DNA of 64,000 bases from Halobacteriales archaeon QS_4_69_225. Lineage in GTDB: Archaea > Halobacteriota > Halobacteria > Halobacteriales > Haloarculaceae. The notes beneath the pieces are model-generated. The model saw only the letters and a list, made by a program, of their open reading frames with translations. It searched no databases and was not told the origin of the DNA. Both the position numbers and the translations under genes were made by a program. Positions 1 through 8,126 of this stretch are shown one piece after another; the stretch's first letter is position 1, and every line of letters begins with the position of its first letter. The stretch lies in the NCBI GenBank assembly GCA_003020965.1, contig PXRL01000008.1, positions 62,001 through 126,000 of the forward strand, written 5' to 3'.

Positions 1-1
1 G

Positions 2-994
2 CTGGCCGTCGAGACCGGACCGTCGTACCTCCCTTCCAGCCCGGTCCGCCGCGACCGCATCGACGCCCGCGGCGAGGGGAAAATCCACCCGCTCGCGACC
101 CGGAACCTGAACGTCTTCGCGTCCCCACACGGCCAGGTCGTGAAGTCGATCTTCGACCGGCTGCCGATCCTCGGCGAGAGGACCGTCTCGCTCGCGACGG
201 CCGCGCAGGTGCTGGCCGAGATGGACGGCGACGAGCGTCGGTACGATGCCCTGCGGGCGGAGGTGGCGCGTGCGAACCGCCACGTCCGGGGCGAGTTGGT
301 CGCCGCGATGACCGCCGAGGGCGTGTCGGAGTCGACGGCGCGGGCGGCGCTGGAGACCGACGCGTCGACGGCCGCCGAGGCGAAGGCACTCGCCAACGGC
401 TCGGCGACCGACCGGGCCGTCGAGCGGGCCGCCGGCGACGGGGTCGACCGCGACCGCCTGCGGGTCAGGCTCCGGGCCGCCCGCGAGGATGCCCTGACCG
501 ACGAGGCGGCCAGGCCCTCCCTGTCGACGACCGACGGCGCCGCCGGGGGGCTGAAGAAGGAGATTCGGCGAAAGCTGGAGTCGGCCGCCAAAGCACGCCT
601 CGAGGCGGCGATCGAGGACGGACGGCGGCGGGCGCTCGGCAAGCGGGCCGGCTCGGTGCCGGCCGGACTGCCGCTCGCGCCGCCGCTGACCGGCTGGTAC
701 GCGACCACCAATGTCTGGTACGTCGAGACCGCCGGCACCTACGAGCGGTTCGTCGTCCGGAGCGACCGCGGCGACGCCCGGGGACCGACCGTCTACGTCC
801 GGGAGGGACGGGTGTCACGGCTCGACCACGGCGACCGACGGCTGCGGCTCGGCCGCGACGAGCGCGTCTCCTTCCGGACGGAGACGGCCGTCGTGGTGGT
901 GGTCCCGCCCGGCGAGAGCGGTATCGGCGACACCGACGGCGTGGCCGACGAGCGCTCGCCGGGGTGGCCGCCGGACGAGGCGGACGACCGGTGA
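2..994 (+). CDS. C-terminal part of a haloarchaeal DUF7286-like, secretion/pilus-associated protein (5' end outside window)
   Basis: The reading frame is open from the first bases of the window, so the gene starts upstream and only about 330 C-terminal residues are seen. The visible part has an Ala/Glu/Arg-rich, probably coiled helical region (roughly the middle third) and a C-terminal beta-rich part beginning near the 'GWYATTNVWYVE' segment and ending in a hydrophobic 'VVVVVPPGES' strand and an acidic tail. From memory this resembles the DUF7286 family that accompanies haloarchaeal type IV pilus-like operons, but that match is recollection, not a search. No catalytic motif is visible. The stop lies in a short run of repeated GACCGGT units. 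Function unknown. Confidence 0.7.
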   Translation: MAVETGPSYLPSSPVRRDRIDARGEGKIHPLATRNLNVFASPHGQVVKSIFDRLPILGERTVSLATAAQVLAEMDGDERRYDALRAEVARANRHVRGELVAAMTAEGVSESTARAALETDASTAAEAKALANGSATDRAVERAAGDGVDRDRLRVRLRAAREDALTDEAARPSLSTTDGAAGGLKKEIRRKLESAAKARLEAAIEDGRRRALGKRAGSVPAGLPLAPPLTGWYATTNVWYVETAGTYERFVVRSDRGDARGPTVYVREGRVSRLDHGDRRLRLGRDERVSFRTETAVVVVVPPGESGIGDTDGVADERSPGWPPDEADDR

Positions 995-1093
995 CCGGTG
1001 ACCGGTCGCTCCGCCGTCCGCCCGCGAGGCGACCCCGACACACGACCGGGAGCCTTAGGAGTCGAGCCGTCGAAGCACCGTCCAAGACTCAGA

Positions 1094-1519
1094 ATGTTCC
1101 ACGAAATCACCGACGACCCCGGCTCGAGGACGCCGGCGGAGCTCCGGGAGCTGTACGAGGCGGAACTGCTGGCCGTCGTCGACCGGCACGGACTCGAGGC
1201 CGTGGCGGCGGCGTCGGACGTCGACGAGGCGACGCTGCGCGCGCTCCGTGACGGCGACTCGCCGGAGCTGGAATTGGAGGCCGCCGCGTCCGTGCTGGCG
1301 GTGGCCGACGACGCGCCGGACGCCGACACTATCGCGACGGTCTCGCGGGACGCCCTGCTGATGGGCATGACGACGGCAGTACTGGACGTCGAGGCCGTCG
1401 AGTCCGGCCTCGACGGCGAGCTCGAGGCCCGCGAGATACAATCGAAAATCGAGGGGCGATTCCCGATGACCCTCGAGGAGTTCGCGCTTCTCCATCGGTA
1501 CATCGAGAGCCGGACGTAA
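1094..1519 (+). CDS. Small acidic haloarchaeal protein (DUF5791-like)
   Basis: This 141-residue protein starts at an ATG (MFHEITDDP) that begins the coding-like, acidic sequence; an earlier in-frame start would only add Arg-rich residues without conservation character. It is mostly helical, with Glu/Ala/Asp-rich segments and a conserved-looking C-terminal end (EGRFPMTLEEFALLHRYIE). The spacing of short helices around residues 25-70 is reminiscent of a helix-turn-helix/Cro-type fold, but no clear recognition helix can be claimed. It lies 2 bases upstream of the next gene, so they are probably co-transcribed. Family recalled as DUF5791; function unknown. Confidence 0.75.
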   Translation: MFHEITDDPGSRTPAELRELYEAELLAVVDRHGLEAVAAASDVDEATLRALRDGDSPELELEAAASVLAVADDAPDADTIATVSRDALLMGMTTAVLDVEAVESGLDGELEAREIQSKIEGRFPMTLEEFALLHRYIESRT

Positions 1520-1521
1520 CG

Positions 1522-2394
1522 ATGCGGGTCGCGATACTCGGCTGCGGCTACGTCGGCTGCGAACTCGCCCGGCAGCTCCGGCCGGCCCACGACGTCGTCG
1601 GCGTCCGCCGTTCGGGGGCGGGGCTGGCGGCCGTCGAGGCGACCGGCGCCGAGGCGGTGCGGGCGGATGTGACCGATCCGGCGGCGCTCGAGCGGGTTCC
1701 GGACGTCGACGCGTTGGTCTTCGCGGCCTCCTCCGGCGGCCGGGGCGCCGAGGCCGCCGAGCGGGTCTACGTCGACGGCCTGCGGACGGCCATCGAGGCG
1801 TTCGGCGCCCGCGAATCGCCGCCCGAGCGGCTCGTCTACACCTCGAGTACGGGCGTCTACGGCGACCACGACGGCGGCTGGGTCGACGAGGCGACGCCGC
1901 TCGACCCGACGACGGCCAAGACCGAGGTGCTGGCGGAGGCCGAGCGGGTCGCCCGCGAACTCGCGCCGGAGTTCGGCATCGACGGCGCCGTCGCCCGGTT
2001 CGCGGGGCTGTACGGCCCGGACCGCTACCGGCTAGACCGGTACCTCGAGGGGCCCGTCACCGAGGGGTACCTGAACATGATCCACCGCGACGACGCGGCG
2101 GGGGTCGTCCGGTTCATGCTCGAGTCGACCGACGAAGAGCTGCTGCTGGCGGTCGACGACGAGCCGGCCGACAAGTGGGCCTTCGCCGACTGGCTGGCCG
2201 ACGCCTGCGGCGTCGAGCGACCCCCGAAGCGGACGAAGGCCGAGCGGCTCGAGGACGACCTCTCGGCGGCCGCTCGGCGCCGCATCCGAACGAGCAAGCG
2301 CTGCTCGAACGACCGGCTTCGAGCGCTCGGCTACGAGTTCCGGTATCCGACCTACCGGGAGGGCTACCGTCCGGCCGTCGAGGCGCGTTCTTAA
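1522..2394 (+). CDS. NAD-dependent epimerase/dehydratase-like (extended SDR) protein
   Basis: The 290-residue protein opens with a Rossmann glycine motif (ILGCGYVGCELARQL) and contains a 'YTSSTGVYG' strand typical of extended short-chain dehydrogenases such as the YeeD/YfcH-like sugar-nucleotide epimerase group. The usual YxxxK is not clean: the 'STGVYGDHDGGW' segment is followed by 'KTEVLAEAERVARE', so the catalytic Tyr/Lys pair may be altered. The C-terminal part includes 'GLYGPDRYRLDRYLEG' and 'MIHRDDAAGVVRFMLE', the substrate-loop and helix typical of the family. Cytoplasmic. It follows the DUF5791-like gene by 2 bases. Substrate cannot be told. Confidence 0.85.
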   Translation: MRVAILGCGYVGCELARQLRPAHDVVGVRRSGAGLAAVEATGAEAVRADVTDPAALERVPDVDALVFAASSGGRGAEAAERVYVDGLRTAIEAFGARESPPERLVYTSSTGVYGDHDGGWVDEATPLDPTTAKTEVLAEAERVARELAPEFGIDGAVARFAGLYGPDRYRLDRYLEGPVTEGYLNMIHRDDAAGVVRFMLESTDEELLLAVDDEPADKWAFADWLADACGVERPPKRTKAERLEDDLSAAARRRIRTSKRCSNDRLRALGYEFRYPTYREGYRPAVEARS

Positions 2395-2441
2395 AAGATT
2401 CTGCCCGAAGAAACTTATTGTAACAACAAAAAACGTGGCGT

Positions 2442-3608
2442 ATGTACGGCCAGGTATCCGGTAACCCCGCGGCGGTCGGTGACCGGCTGGTCGAGATGGT
2501 GCTTCAGCGGCCGGTGCTGCTGATCGCGGCCGTCGCCGCGGCTGCCGTGGTACTGGCGGCCGGGGTGTACCTCCTGCGGCGGTTCACCGCGCCGGCGAGC
2601 GAGCAGTTCGTCGCCGCTCTCGAGGAACTCGAGGAGGTGGTCGTCCTGATGCACCCGACCCCGGACCCCGACGCGATGGCCTCGGCGATGGCCGTCGCGA
2701 CCCTTGCGGAGTCGGTCGACACCGACGCGACGATACAGTACCCCGGGAAGATCCGCCGCTCGGAGAACCGAGCCTTCGAGGCGGTGCTGGAGTGCGAGTT
2801 CGACCGCATCGTGACCGACATCGACCTCGCGGCCGACGAGGTCGTTCTCGTCGACCACAACGAACCCCGCGGGTTCACCGGTGCCGACGGAGTCGACCCG
2901 TACGCGGTCATCGACCACCACCCTGGCGACGGCGAGGGCCGGGCGTTCACCGACGTCCGCCCGGACCACGGCTCGTGTTCGAGCATCCTCGCGGAGTACC
3001 TCGCCGACAGGGGCCACGGGGATACCGGCGACCGGCCGCTGCCGTCGCGGCTCGCGACCGGCCTGCTGTACGGCATCCAGTCGGACACGACGTCGTTCAC
3101 GCGGGGCTGTACGTCCCCCGAGTTCGACGCCGCGTCGTATCTCTTCCCGGCCGCCAGCGCCGACGACCTGGACCGCATCGCCAACCCGGAGATCGACGAC
3201 GAGACGCTCGACGTGAAGTCGCGGGCGATACGTCGCCGTCGCGACGACGGCGGCGGGCCGTTTCTCGTCAGTCACGTCGGCAGCATCGGCGCCAGGGAGT
3301 CCCTCTCGGCGGCCGCTGACGAACTCATCCGGCTCGAAGGGATCACCGCGGTCGTCGTCACCGGCGAGACGGACGGGGAGCTACACGCCTCCGGCCGGTC
3401 GCAGGACGACCGGGTTCACATGGGCAAAACCCTCGAGGTCGCCTTCGACGGCCTCCCGGACGCCAGTTTCGGCGGTCACTCCCGGATGGGCGGCGGTCGG
3501 GTTTCGCTGCCGGACGCCGGACGAACTGAGCCGCCCCAGCTGGCCGCCGACGGCGGGCCGACCGGGCTCCACGCGCGGCTGTTCGCGGCGATGAACGGCG
3601 AGTTGTAA
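2442..3608 (+). CDS. Membrane-anchored DHH family phosphoesterase
   Basis: The 388-residue protein has one N-terminal transmembrane helix (residues ~25-47, Ala/Val-rich) followed by a DHH domain: 'HPTPDPDAMASAMA' carries the first metal-binding His/Asp pair, 'VDHNEP' and the signature 'IDHHPGDG' the later ligands. A C-terminal DHHA1-like part ends with the glycine-rich 'GGHSRMGGGRVSL'. DHH proteins of this type hydrolyse cyclic dinucleotides, nanoRNA or related phosphodiesters with Mn; which one applies here is unknown. The gene stands alone between its neighbours, with an AT-rich promoter (TTATTGTAACAAC around 2414-2428) just ahead of the ATG. Confidence 0.85.
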   Translation: MYGQVSGNPAAVGDRLVEMVLQRPVLLIAAVAAAAVVLAAGVYLLRRFTAPASEQFVAALEELEEVVVLMHPTPDPDAMASAMAVATLAESVDTDATIQYPGKIRRSENRAFEAVLECEFDRIVTDIDLAADEVVLVDHNEPRGFTGADGVDPYAVIDHHPGDGEGRAFTDVRPDHGSCSSILAEYLADRGHGDTGDRPLPSRLATGLLYGIQSDTTSFTRGCTSPEFDAASYLFPAASADDLDRIANPEIDDETLDVKSRAIRRRRDDGGGPFLVSHVGSIGARESLSAAADELIRLEGITAVVVTGETDGELHASGRSQDDRVHMGKTLEVAFDGLPDASFGGHSRMGGGRVSLPDAGRTEPPQLAADGGPTGLHARLFAAMNGEL

Positions 3609-3773
3609 CCACGCCGCGACGGCGAGTTCGACCGGCGACCGGCCGGTGGCGTGCCGCCCGACGCGTGCCGACGCCGCAGCGTCCGGCGGACGTCTCCCGT
3701 GCCGACGGACGGCGACGGCCCGACCGTTCCGCCCGCCGCGGTGTTTTTGTGCGCGACTCGTGTAACGGCCGAT

Positions 3774-4865
3774 ATGGCGACCAGGTCGGCGACGTGGGCG
3801 TACCGGGACCGCTTCCACGAGCGGTTCGCCCGGGCGCACTTCCGCCGGTTCGGCGACCGTCTCGTCTCCTCGGTCGGCGTCGGCACGTATCTCGGCGAGG
3901 CGACCGACGCCGTCGACGAGCGGTACCACGAGGCGGTCGTCGAGGCGCTGGACAGCGGCGTCAACGTCGTCGACACCGCGGTCAACTACCGTCATCAGCG
4001 CTCCGAGCGGGTCGTCGGCCGCGCGGTCGAGGCCGCCGACGTCGACCGCGAGGCGGTCATGCTGGCGACGAAGGGCGGCTTCATTCCCTTCGACGGCGAG
4101 CGGCCGCGGGACGCCGCCGCCTACATCGAATCGGAGTACGTCGCCCCCGGAATCGTCGACGCCGACGACCTCGTGTCGGGCAACGCGATCACCCCCGAGT
4201 TCATCGAGTGGAGCCTCGAGCGGTCGCTGTCGAACCTCGGCGTCGATTCGGTCGACCTCTACTACGTCCACAACCCGGAGGCGCAGCTGGCCCGCTTCGA
4301 CCGCGAGACGGTGTACGACCGCCTGGAGGACACCTTCACCCGCCTCGAAAAGCGGGCGGCGGCCGGCGACATCGGACACTACGGCGTCGCCACCTGGGAG
4401 GCGTTCCGGGTGCCACGGGGCCACGACAGGTACCTCTCGCTGCCGGAGGTGGTGTCGCGGGCTCGGGCGGCCGCCGACCGCGCCGGGGCGACCGGCACCC
4501 ACTTCCGGGCCGTCCAGCTGCCGTTCAACGTCCACATGGCCAACGCCTTCACCCTCTCCGTTCACGAGTCGGCCGACGGTACCCAAAGCGCACTGCGGTT
4601 CGCCGACGAGGCCGGCCTCGACGTCTTCGCCTCCGCGCCCATCCTCCAGGGGGACCTGGCCGAGCCGGGCGGAATGCCGGCGGTCGTCGAGGCGGAGCTG
4701 GCCGGCGACACGCCCGCCCAGCGGGCCATCAACTTCGCCCGCAGCGCCCCCGGCGTCACCGCTGCGCTCGTCGGCACCGGCTCTCCCGAACACGTCGCCG
4801 AGAACGTCGGCGCCGGCGAACACCCGCCGATGGGCGCCGACGCCTTCGACGCGGTGTTCGAGTAG
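3774..4865 (+). CDS. Aldo/keto reductase family oxidoreductase
   Basis: The 363-residue protein has the aldo/keto reductase TIM barrel with the catalytic tetrad visible: Asp and Tyr in 'DTAVNYRHQRSER' (about residues 66-71), Lys in 'LATKGGFIPFDG' and His in 'DLYYVHNPEAQL'. The C-terminal 'ALVGTGSPEHVAENV' is the NADP(H) phosphate-binding loop region. The ATG at 3774 is chosen because it follows a GTGTTTTTGTG promoter-like stretch by about 25 bases and begins the conserved sequence; upstream in-frame codons are Arg/Pro-rich shadow. An insertion after the Lys motif (residues ~105-135) makes it longer than average. Substrate unknown; likely NADPH-dependent carbonyl reduction. Confidence 0.88.
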   Translation: MATRSATWAYRDRFHERFARAHFRRFGDRLVSSVGVGTYLGEATDAVDERYHEAVVEALDSGVNVVDTAVNYRHQRSERVVGRAVEAADVDREAVMLATKGGFIPFDGERPRDAAAYIESEYVAPGIVDADDLVSGNAITPEFIEWSLERSLSNLGVDSVDLYYVHNPEAQLARFDRETVYDRLEDTFTRLEKRAAAGDIGHYGVATWEAFRVPRGHDRYLSLPEVVSRARAAADRAGATGTHFRAVQLPFNVHMANAFTLSVHESADGTQSALRFADEAGLDVFASAPILQGDLAEPGGMPAVVEAELAGDTPAQRAINFARSAPGVTAALVGTGSPEHVAENVGAGEHPPMGADAFDAVFE

Positions 4866-5288
4866 CGGCACCGACCCGTCGGGGGCGGACGGCCGTCCCG
4901 CCACAACCCCTCGTCGTCCATCTCCGGGCCGCGCCTCGCTGCGTGCGGTCTCCGGCCGTGCTTGCGTCGATTCGCTACGCTCCCGTGTCGTCGCTCCTCA
5001 CGTCGCTCTTCCCGCTCGCTTCGTTCCGAGGCCTCCCTCGCTGCGCTCGCTCGGCCTCGCCGCACGAGCGATCGGAGGCTTTCGAACACGTCCTCGTCAC
5101 TGCCGAAAACACGTCCGGAAGCGCGTGACGACGCTCCACGAGGTCGACACTAACGCCAACGCCGCCGCGCCGCCGGGCGAGGACACGCGACTGCCGCCGC
5201 GACGGACCGCTGCCCTCGTCGAAGCGACCGCTCGTGCCGTCGATACGGCGCCGACCCGACCGTCGGAAGTGAGCCCGCCGCCCCGTCG
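4866..5288. other. Gene-free stretch between aldo/keto reductase and MITE
   Basis: About 420 bases of very GC-rich sequence with runs of CGCTCGCTCGGCC-like and CTTCGTTC-like low-complexity motifs (4960-5085). No open frame here has start context, composition or similarity that would support a protein. I see no RNA gene. Confidence 0.6.
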
Positions 5289-5395
5289 TAGTGATTATTG
5301 CGGTAATCTTCAGCATGACAGTGAAAGCAAGACTGCTCGGGCTCTAAGAAATCGGGCTTCTCGACATCGGCGGTGAAGACTCGCAATAATCACTA
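5289..5395. mobile_element. MITE-like element with 14-bp terminal inverted repeats
   Basis: The ends 5289-5302 (TAGTGATTATTGCG) and 5382-5395 (CGCAATAATCACTA) are perfect inverted complements, enclosing about 79 bases. The interior starts, in the forward sense, with a short frame reading MTVKARLLGL before a stop, which looks like the start of a transposase gene lost by internal deletion. The AT-rich ends stand out from the surrounding GC-rich DNA. The size and structure fit a non-autonomous deletion derivative of a haloarchaeal IS element; the parent is not in the window. The right end touches the stop codon of the carotenoid oxygenase gene. Confidence 0.75.
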
Positions 5396-6871
5396 TCAGG
5401 CCGCCGTCTTCAGCTCCGGAAAGTAGCGGCCGTGGAAATCGAAGGGTGTGGCGTGTGGCAGTTCGACCCGGGCCCGCTCCTCGAGCCGTTCGCCGTCGAG
5501 GGCGAGCAGCCGGGAGCGCTCGGCATCAACGTCCAGCGCGACCGTCAGCACGACGCCGGCGTCCTCCGGGCCGTCGGGGGCGGGGACGAACACCGGCTCG
5601 CCGAAGTAATCGCCGCCGTCGTGGAACTCGACGGCGTCGCCCGTCCGGGTGTCGTGTTTCAGCACGCCGGTCGCCCACCCGGTGGCCGGCTGGTCCATGC
5701 TCATCGCGTAGACGTAGCGGTGTGACCGACACCACCGCGCCGGCGAGGCCGTCGGCAGCGCGGTGCCGTCGTCGTACAGCATCTTCCGGCCGACGGTCGC
5801 CTCGCCCGTACGGTAGCGGTCGACGCCGGTCACGCCGCCGAGGTCGACGGTGAACCGCTCTAACCGGCCGGCGATGGCGTCCAACTCGCCGTTCCGGAGC
5901 GTCTCCAGCGACAGCTCGCCGATGGCCGTCGCGTCGGGGATGGTTTCGAGGTCGAACACCAGCTCCGTTCCGCCGTCCCGCTCGAAGGCGTTGACGTGGT
6001 GGAAGCCGAACAGCGGCTCCGTTTCCGGCTCGGCGACCACCTCGCCGGTCGTCCGGTCGACGACGACCACCCGCGTCCCCCGCTCCGGCTCCCACGCGAA
6101 CCGCTCGATGAACGGCCCCTGCCGCCCGGGCAGGAAGAACCGCAACGGGTCGACCCGCAGCGGGAACTCCGTCAGCACGACGTACCGCGGCGTCAGCGCG
6201 AAGCTGTGCATGTACGCCGGCGCGTCCGTTTCGACGCTGCCGACGTGTCGTCGCTCGCCGGCGCCGTCGAGGGCGTGGATGTGATACTCATTGAAACGAC
6301 CGAACGCCGTCTCGACGTTGAACAGCGTCCCCGTCGCGGGGTCGCGCTTCAGATGCGCACACGCCAGCTGGCCGGCCGGCGCCGGTCCGTCGTATTGAGC
6401 GTCGCCCTCGACGCCGAGGGTCACCGGGTCCACGACGACCGCCCGCGGCGATTCGGTCAGCGCGAGGTACCGGTCGCCGACCCGCTCGACGACGATGTTG
6501 GTGTTGTCGTACGGCTCATCGAGCAGCCCCGCCAGCCGCTCGCGGAGCGTCGTCTCGCCGGTAGCGAAGCCGCCGTCGAACTCGCCGGCCCGCGCCTTCC
6601 GGTAGGCGTCCGTCTCGAGAAAGCGGTTGCGGTAGTGGACGGCGTCCGCCGCATCGACGGCCCCACCGGCCCGATTGCCGGGGTCGAAGCCGAACCGGTA
6701 GCACATCGCCAGCCCGTCGAACCAGTGATCGACGGTGTCGCCGCCGACCGAGAACGCCCCCGGCCCGTTGCGGACGAGGCTCCCGTCGAGCCATCCAGGC
6801 AGCGACCCCTCGACCGCCAGCGACGCCGTTCGCTCCTCCGTCAGCGAGTGAAAGCCGGGCGCCGACTCCAT
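5396..6871 (-). CDS. Carotenoid oxygenase family protein
   Basis: The 491-residue protein matches the carotenoid cleavage dioxygenase family: N-terminal 'PGWLDGSLVRNGPGAF' and 'WFDGLAMCYRF' are family signatures, and four His that should bind the catalytic Fe(II) are visible at about residues 173 (ACAHLKRD), 222 (AYMHSFAL), 291/292 (FGFHHVNAF) and 480 (FDFHGRYF). It therefore probably cleaves a carotenoid (for example a beta-carotene-like substrate) with O2, a reaction that in haloarchaea can supply retinal for rhodopsins; the exact substrate is inference. Length is normal for the family. The stop codon directly abuts the right terminal repeat of the MITE-like element. Confidence 0.92.
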   Translation of the reverse strand: MESAPGFHSLTEERTASLAVEGSLPGWLDGSLVRNGPGAFSVGGDTVDHWFDGLAMCYRFGFDPGNRAGGAVDAADAVHYRNRFLETDAYRKARAGEFDGGFATGETTLRERLAGLLDEPYDNTNIVVERVGDRYLALTESPRAVVVDPVTLGVEGDAQYDGPAPAGQLACAHLKRDPATGTLFNVETAFGRFNEYHIHALDGAGERRHVGSVETDAPAYMHSFALTPRYVVLTEFPLRVDPLRFFLPGRQGPFIERFAWEPERGTRVVVVDRTTGEVVAEPETEPLFGFHHVNAFERDGGTELVFDLETIPDATAIGELSLETLRNGELDAIAGRLERFTVDLGGVTGVDRYRTGEATVGRKMLYDDGTALPTASPARWCRSHRYVYAMSMDQPATGWATGVLKHDTRTGDAVEFHDGGDYFGEPVFVPAPDGPEDAGVVLTVALDVDAERSRLLALDGERLEERARVELPHATPFDFHGRYFPELKTAA

Positions 6872-6979
6872 GCCCGTTCCAACGAGTGGCGACGGCTAAA
6901 CGGTAGCGGTCGTACGTCTCGCCCGGCGGCACCCGTTCTCGCGGCCGAAGCGGACGGCGAGACGGGACCCGCCGGCCGA

Positions 6980-7299
6980 GGACATCACCCCGATGACGCC
7001 GACCGCGTCCGGGAGGAGTTCATCTCCCAGGTCCGCGAGGCGGGCGAGGGGTTCACCGACGACTTGAGCTGCGCGATCAAGAACGGATGGAAGGTCCCGG
7101 CGGGAATCTCGAGGGGACGCTCGATCCGGGCGGAAACGACGGGCCGACGGGAACGGTCGCGATGCTGCGGGACGTCTCCGACCGCGTCGAGCGCCGCCGG
7201 GAGTTCGAGGCGACGGTCGAGCGGCTGAATCGCTTTGCCGGGATCGTCTCTCGCGACCTGCAGAACCCGCCGTCGATTGCCATGGAATCACATCCCTAA
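6980..7299 (+). pseudogene. Remnant of a PAS/HisKA sensor histidine kinase
   Basis: Two frames together read like the middle of a haloarchaeal sensor kinase. The first (from 6980) gives 'HHPDDADRVREEFISQVREA', typical of the end of a PAS domain. About 100 bases later, in another frame (7087-7299), comes 'VAMLRDVSDRVERRREFEAT' and 'LNRFAGIVSRDLQNP', the PAS-associated C-terminal coil and the HisKA dimerisation helix, where the phospho-acceptor region reads SRDLQNP instead of the usual SHDLRNP: the His itself is replaced by Arg. Sensor, ATPase domain and intact frame are all missing, so this is a dead fragment. Confidence 0.7.
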
Positions 7300-7310
7300 G
7301 CCGAAGGGAT

Positions 7311-7320
7311 GGTTTAATTG
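7311..7320 (+). promoter_or_regulatory. TATA-box region for GTP cyclohydrolase III operon
   Basis: The GGTTTAATTG stretch lies about 30 bases before the GTG start at 7347, the spacing expected for a haloarchaeal promoter making a transcript with almost no leader. It supports the GTG as the true start. Confidence 0.55.
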
Positions 7321-7346
7321 GATTCGGCTTCTGATGGTCGCTAGTT

Positions 7347-8126
7347 GTGACAGACAGCATTCGCGTTTCTGTCGTTCAACTCGACGAGTACGGTCCGTGG
7401 ACCGTCGAGCCGGCACCGCGACGAGAGACGGATCTCCAGGCGCTGCAGGCGCGTCTGTACGCTGACTTCGCGGACTTCGTCGGCCGCAGCGACGGATACG
7501 CGTTTTTCAATCGGTTCGACAACATGCTCGGTATCGCCAACGACGTCGATACCGACGAGTACGAACGGTTCCAGGAGCGGGTCCGCAACCGGTATCCGGT
7601 CACCGTCAGCGTCGGCGTCGGCGAGCGGGAGACGCCGGTCGGCGCGGTGGAGGCGGCGAGCCGGCAGCTGCAGGTCGCGGGGAGCGCACAGGACCCCGAC
7701 AGGCTAGAGGTGCTCAGCGCCGGGCCCACGACCGACTCCGCCGGCCCCATCACGGTCGGACACTTCGACATCGTCGGCGTGACGGAATCGTTCACCGACA
7801 CGGAGCACGCTGCCGCGGCCGGGCTCGAGATACAGCAGTCGATGGTGGCGCTCAAGCGACGACTCCTGGCCGAGTACGACAGCATCGCGCAGTTCGTCGG
7901 CGGGGACAACATGATCGCCGTCTGCCCGCAGCTGAGCGAGGACGCCTTCGGCGACATCGTCGATCACGTGTACGACCGGACCGGCGTCGAGTACCAGGTC
8001 GGCATCGGCTCGGGGGCGACGGCCCACGTGGCGGGCGGTCGGGCGAAGCGGGCGCTCGAACACTGCCGAGAGACCGGAACGAGGGTACACGAGGCTGTGA
8101 CGGCCCGCCAGCAGGCGGATGACTGA
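7347..8126 (+). CDS. arfA: GTP cyclohydrolase IIa (GTP cyclohydrolase III)
   Basis: This 259-residue protein matches archaeal GTP cyclohydrolase III throughout: N-terminal 'VSVVQLDEYGPWTVEPAPRR', 'FFNRFDNMLGIANDV', 'VSVGVGERETPV', and the C-terminal half 'FVGGDNMIAVCPQLS' and 'YQVGIGSGATAHVAGGRAK'. The family opens the GTP imidazole ring to give a formylamino-pyrimidine nucleotide with release of pyrophosphate, the first step toward riboflavin and the deazaflavin of F420 in archaea. The two halves are the duplicated palm-like domains of the family, with Asp residues in 'FDNM' and 'GGDNM' as metal-binding candidates. GTG start; the end overlaps the next gene by 8 bases, so it heads a three-gene operon. 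Confidence 0.95.
   Translation: MTDSIRVSVVQLDEYGPWTVEPAPRRETDLQALQARLYADFADFVGRSDGYAFFNRFDNMLGIANDVDTDEYERFQERVRNRYPVTVSVGVGERETPVGAVEAASRQLQVAGSAQDPDRLEVLSAGPTTDSAGPITVGHFDIVGVTESFTDTEHAAAAGLEIQQSMVALKRRLLAEYDSIAQFVGGDNMIAVCPQLSEDAFGDIVDHVYDRTGVEYQVGIGSGATAHVAGGRAKRALEHCRETGTRVHEAVTARQQADD

Noticed and set aside
465-1869. Long reverse-strand frames opposite the first genes
   Set aside because: They are Arg/Ala/Gly-rich mirror frames typical of GC-rich DNA and overlap convincingly coding acidic proteins on the forward strand.
2414-2428. Shared TGTAACAA motif before the DHH gene and the pilus operon as a regulatory site
   Set aside because: Only two short, non-palindromic occurrences at AT-rich promoters; chance similarity is likely.
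4960-5085. CGCTCG-rich segment as a structured RNA or repeat array
   Set aside because: The repeats are short and irregular, as in many haloarchaeal gaps, with no defined fold or unit.
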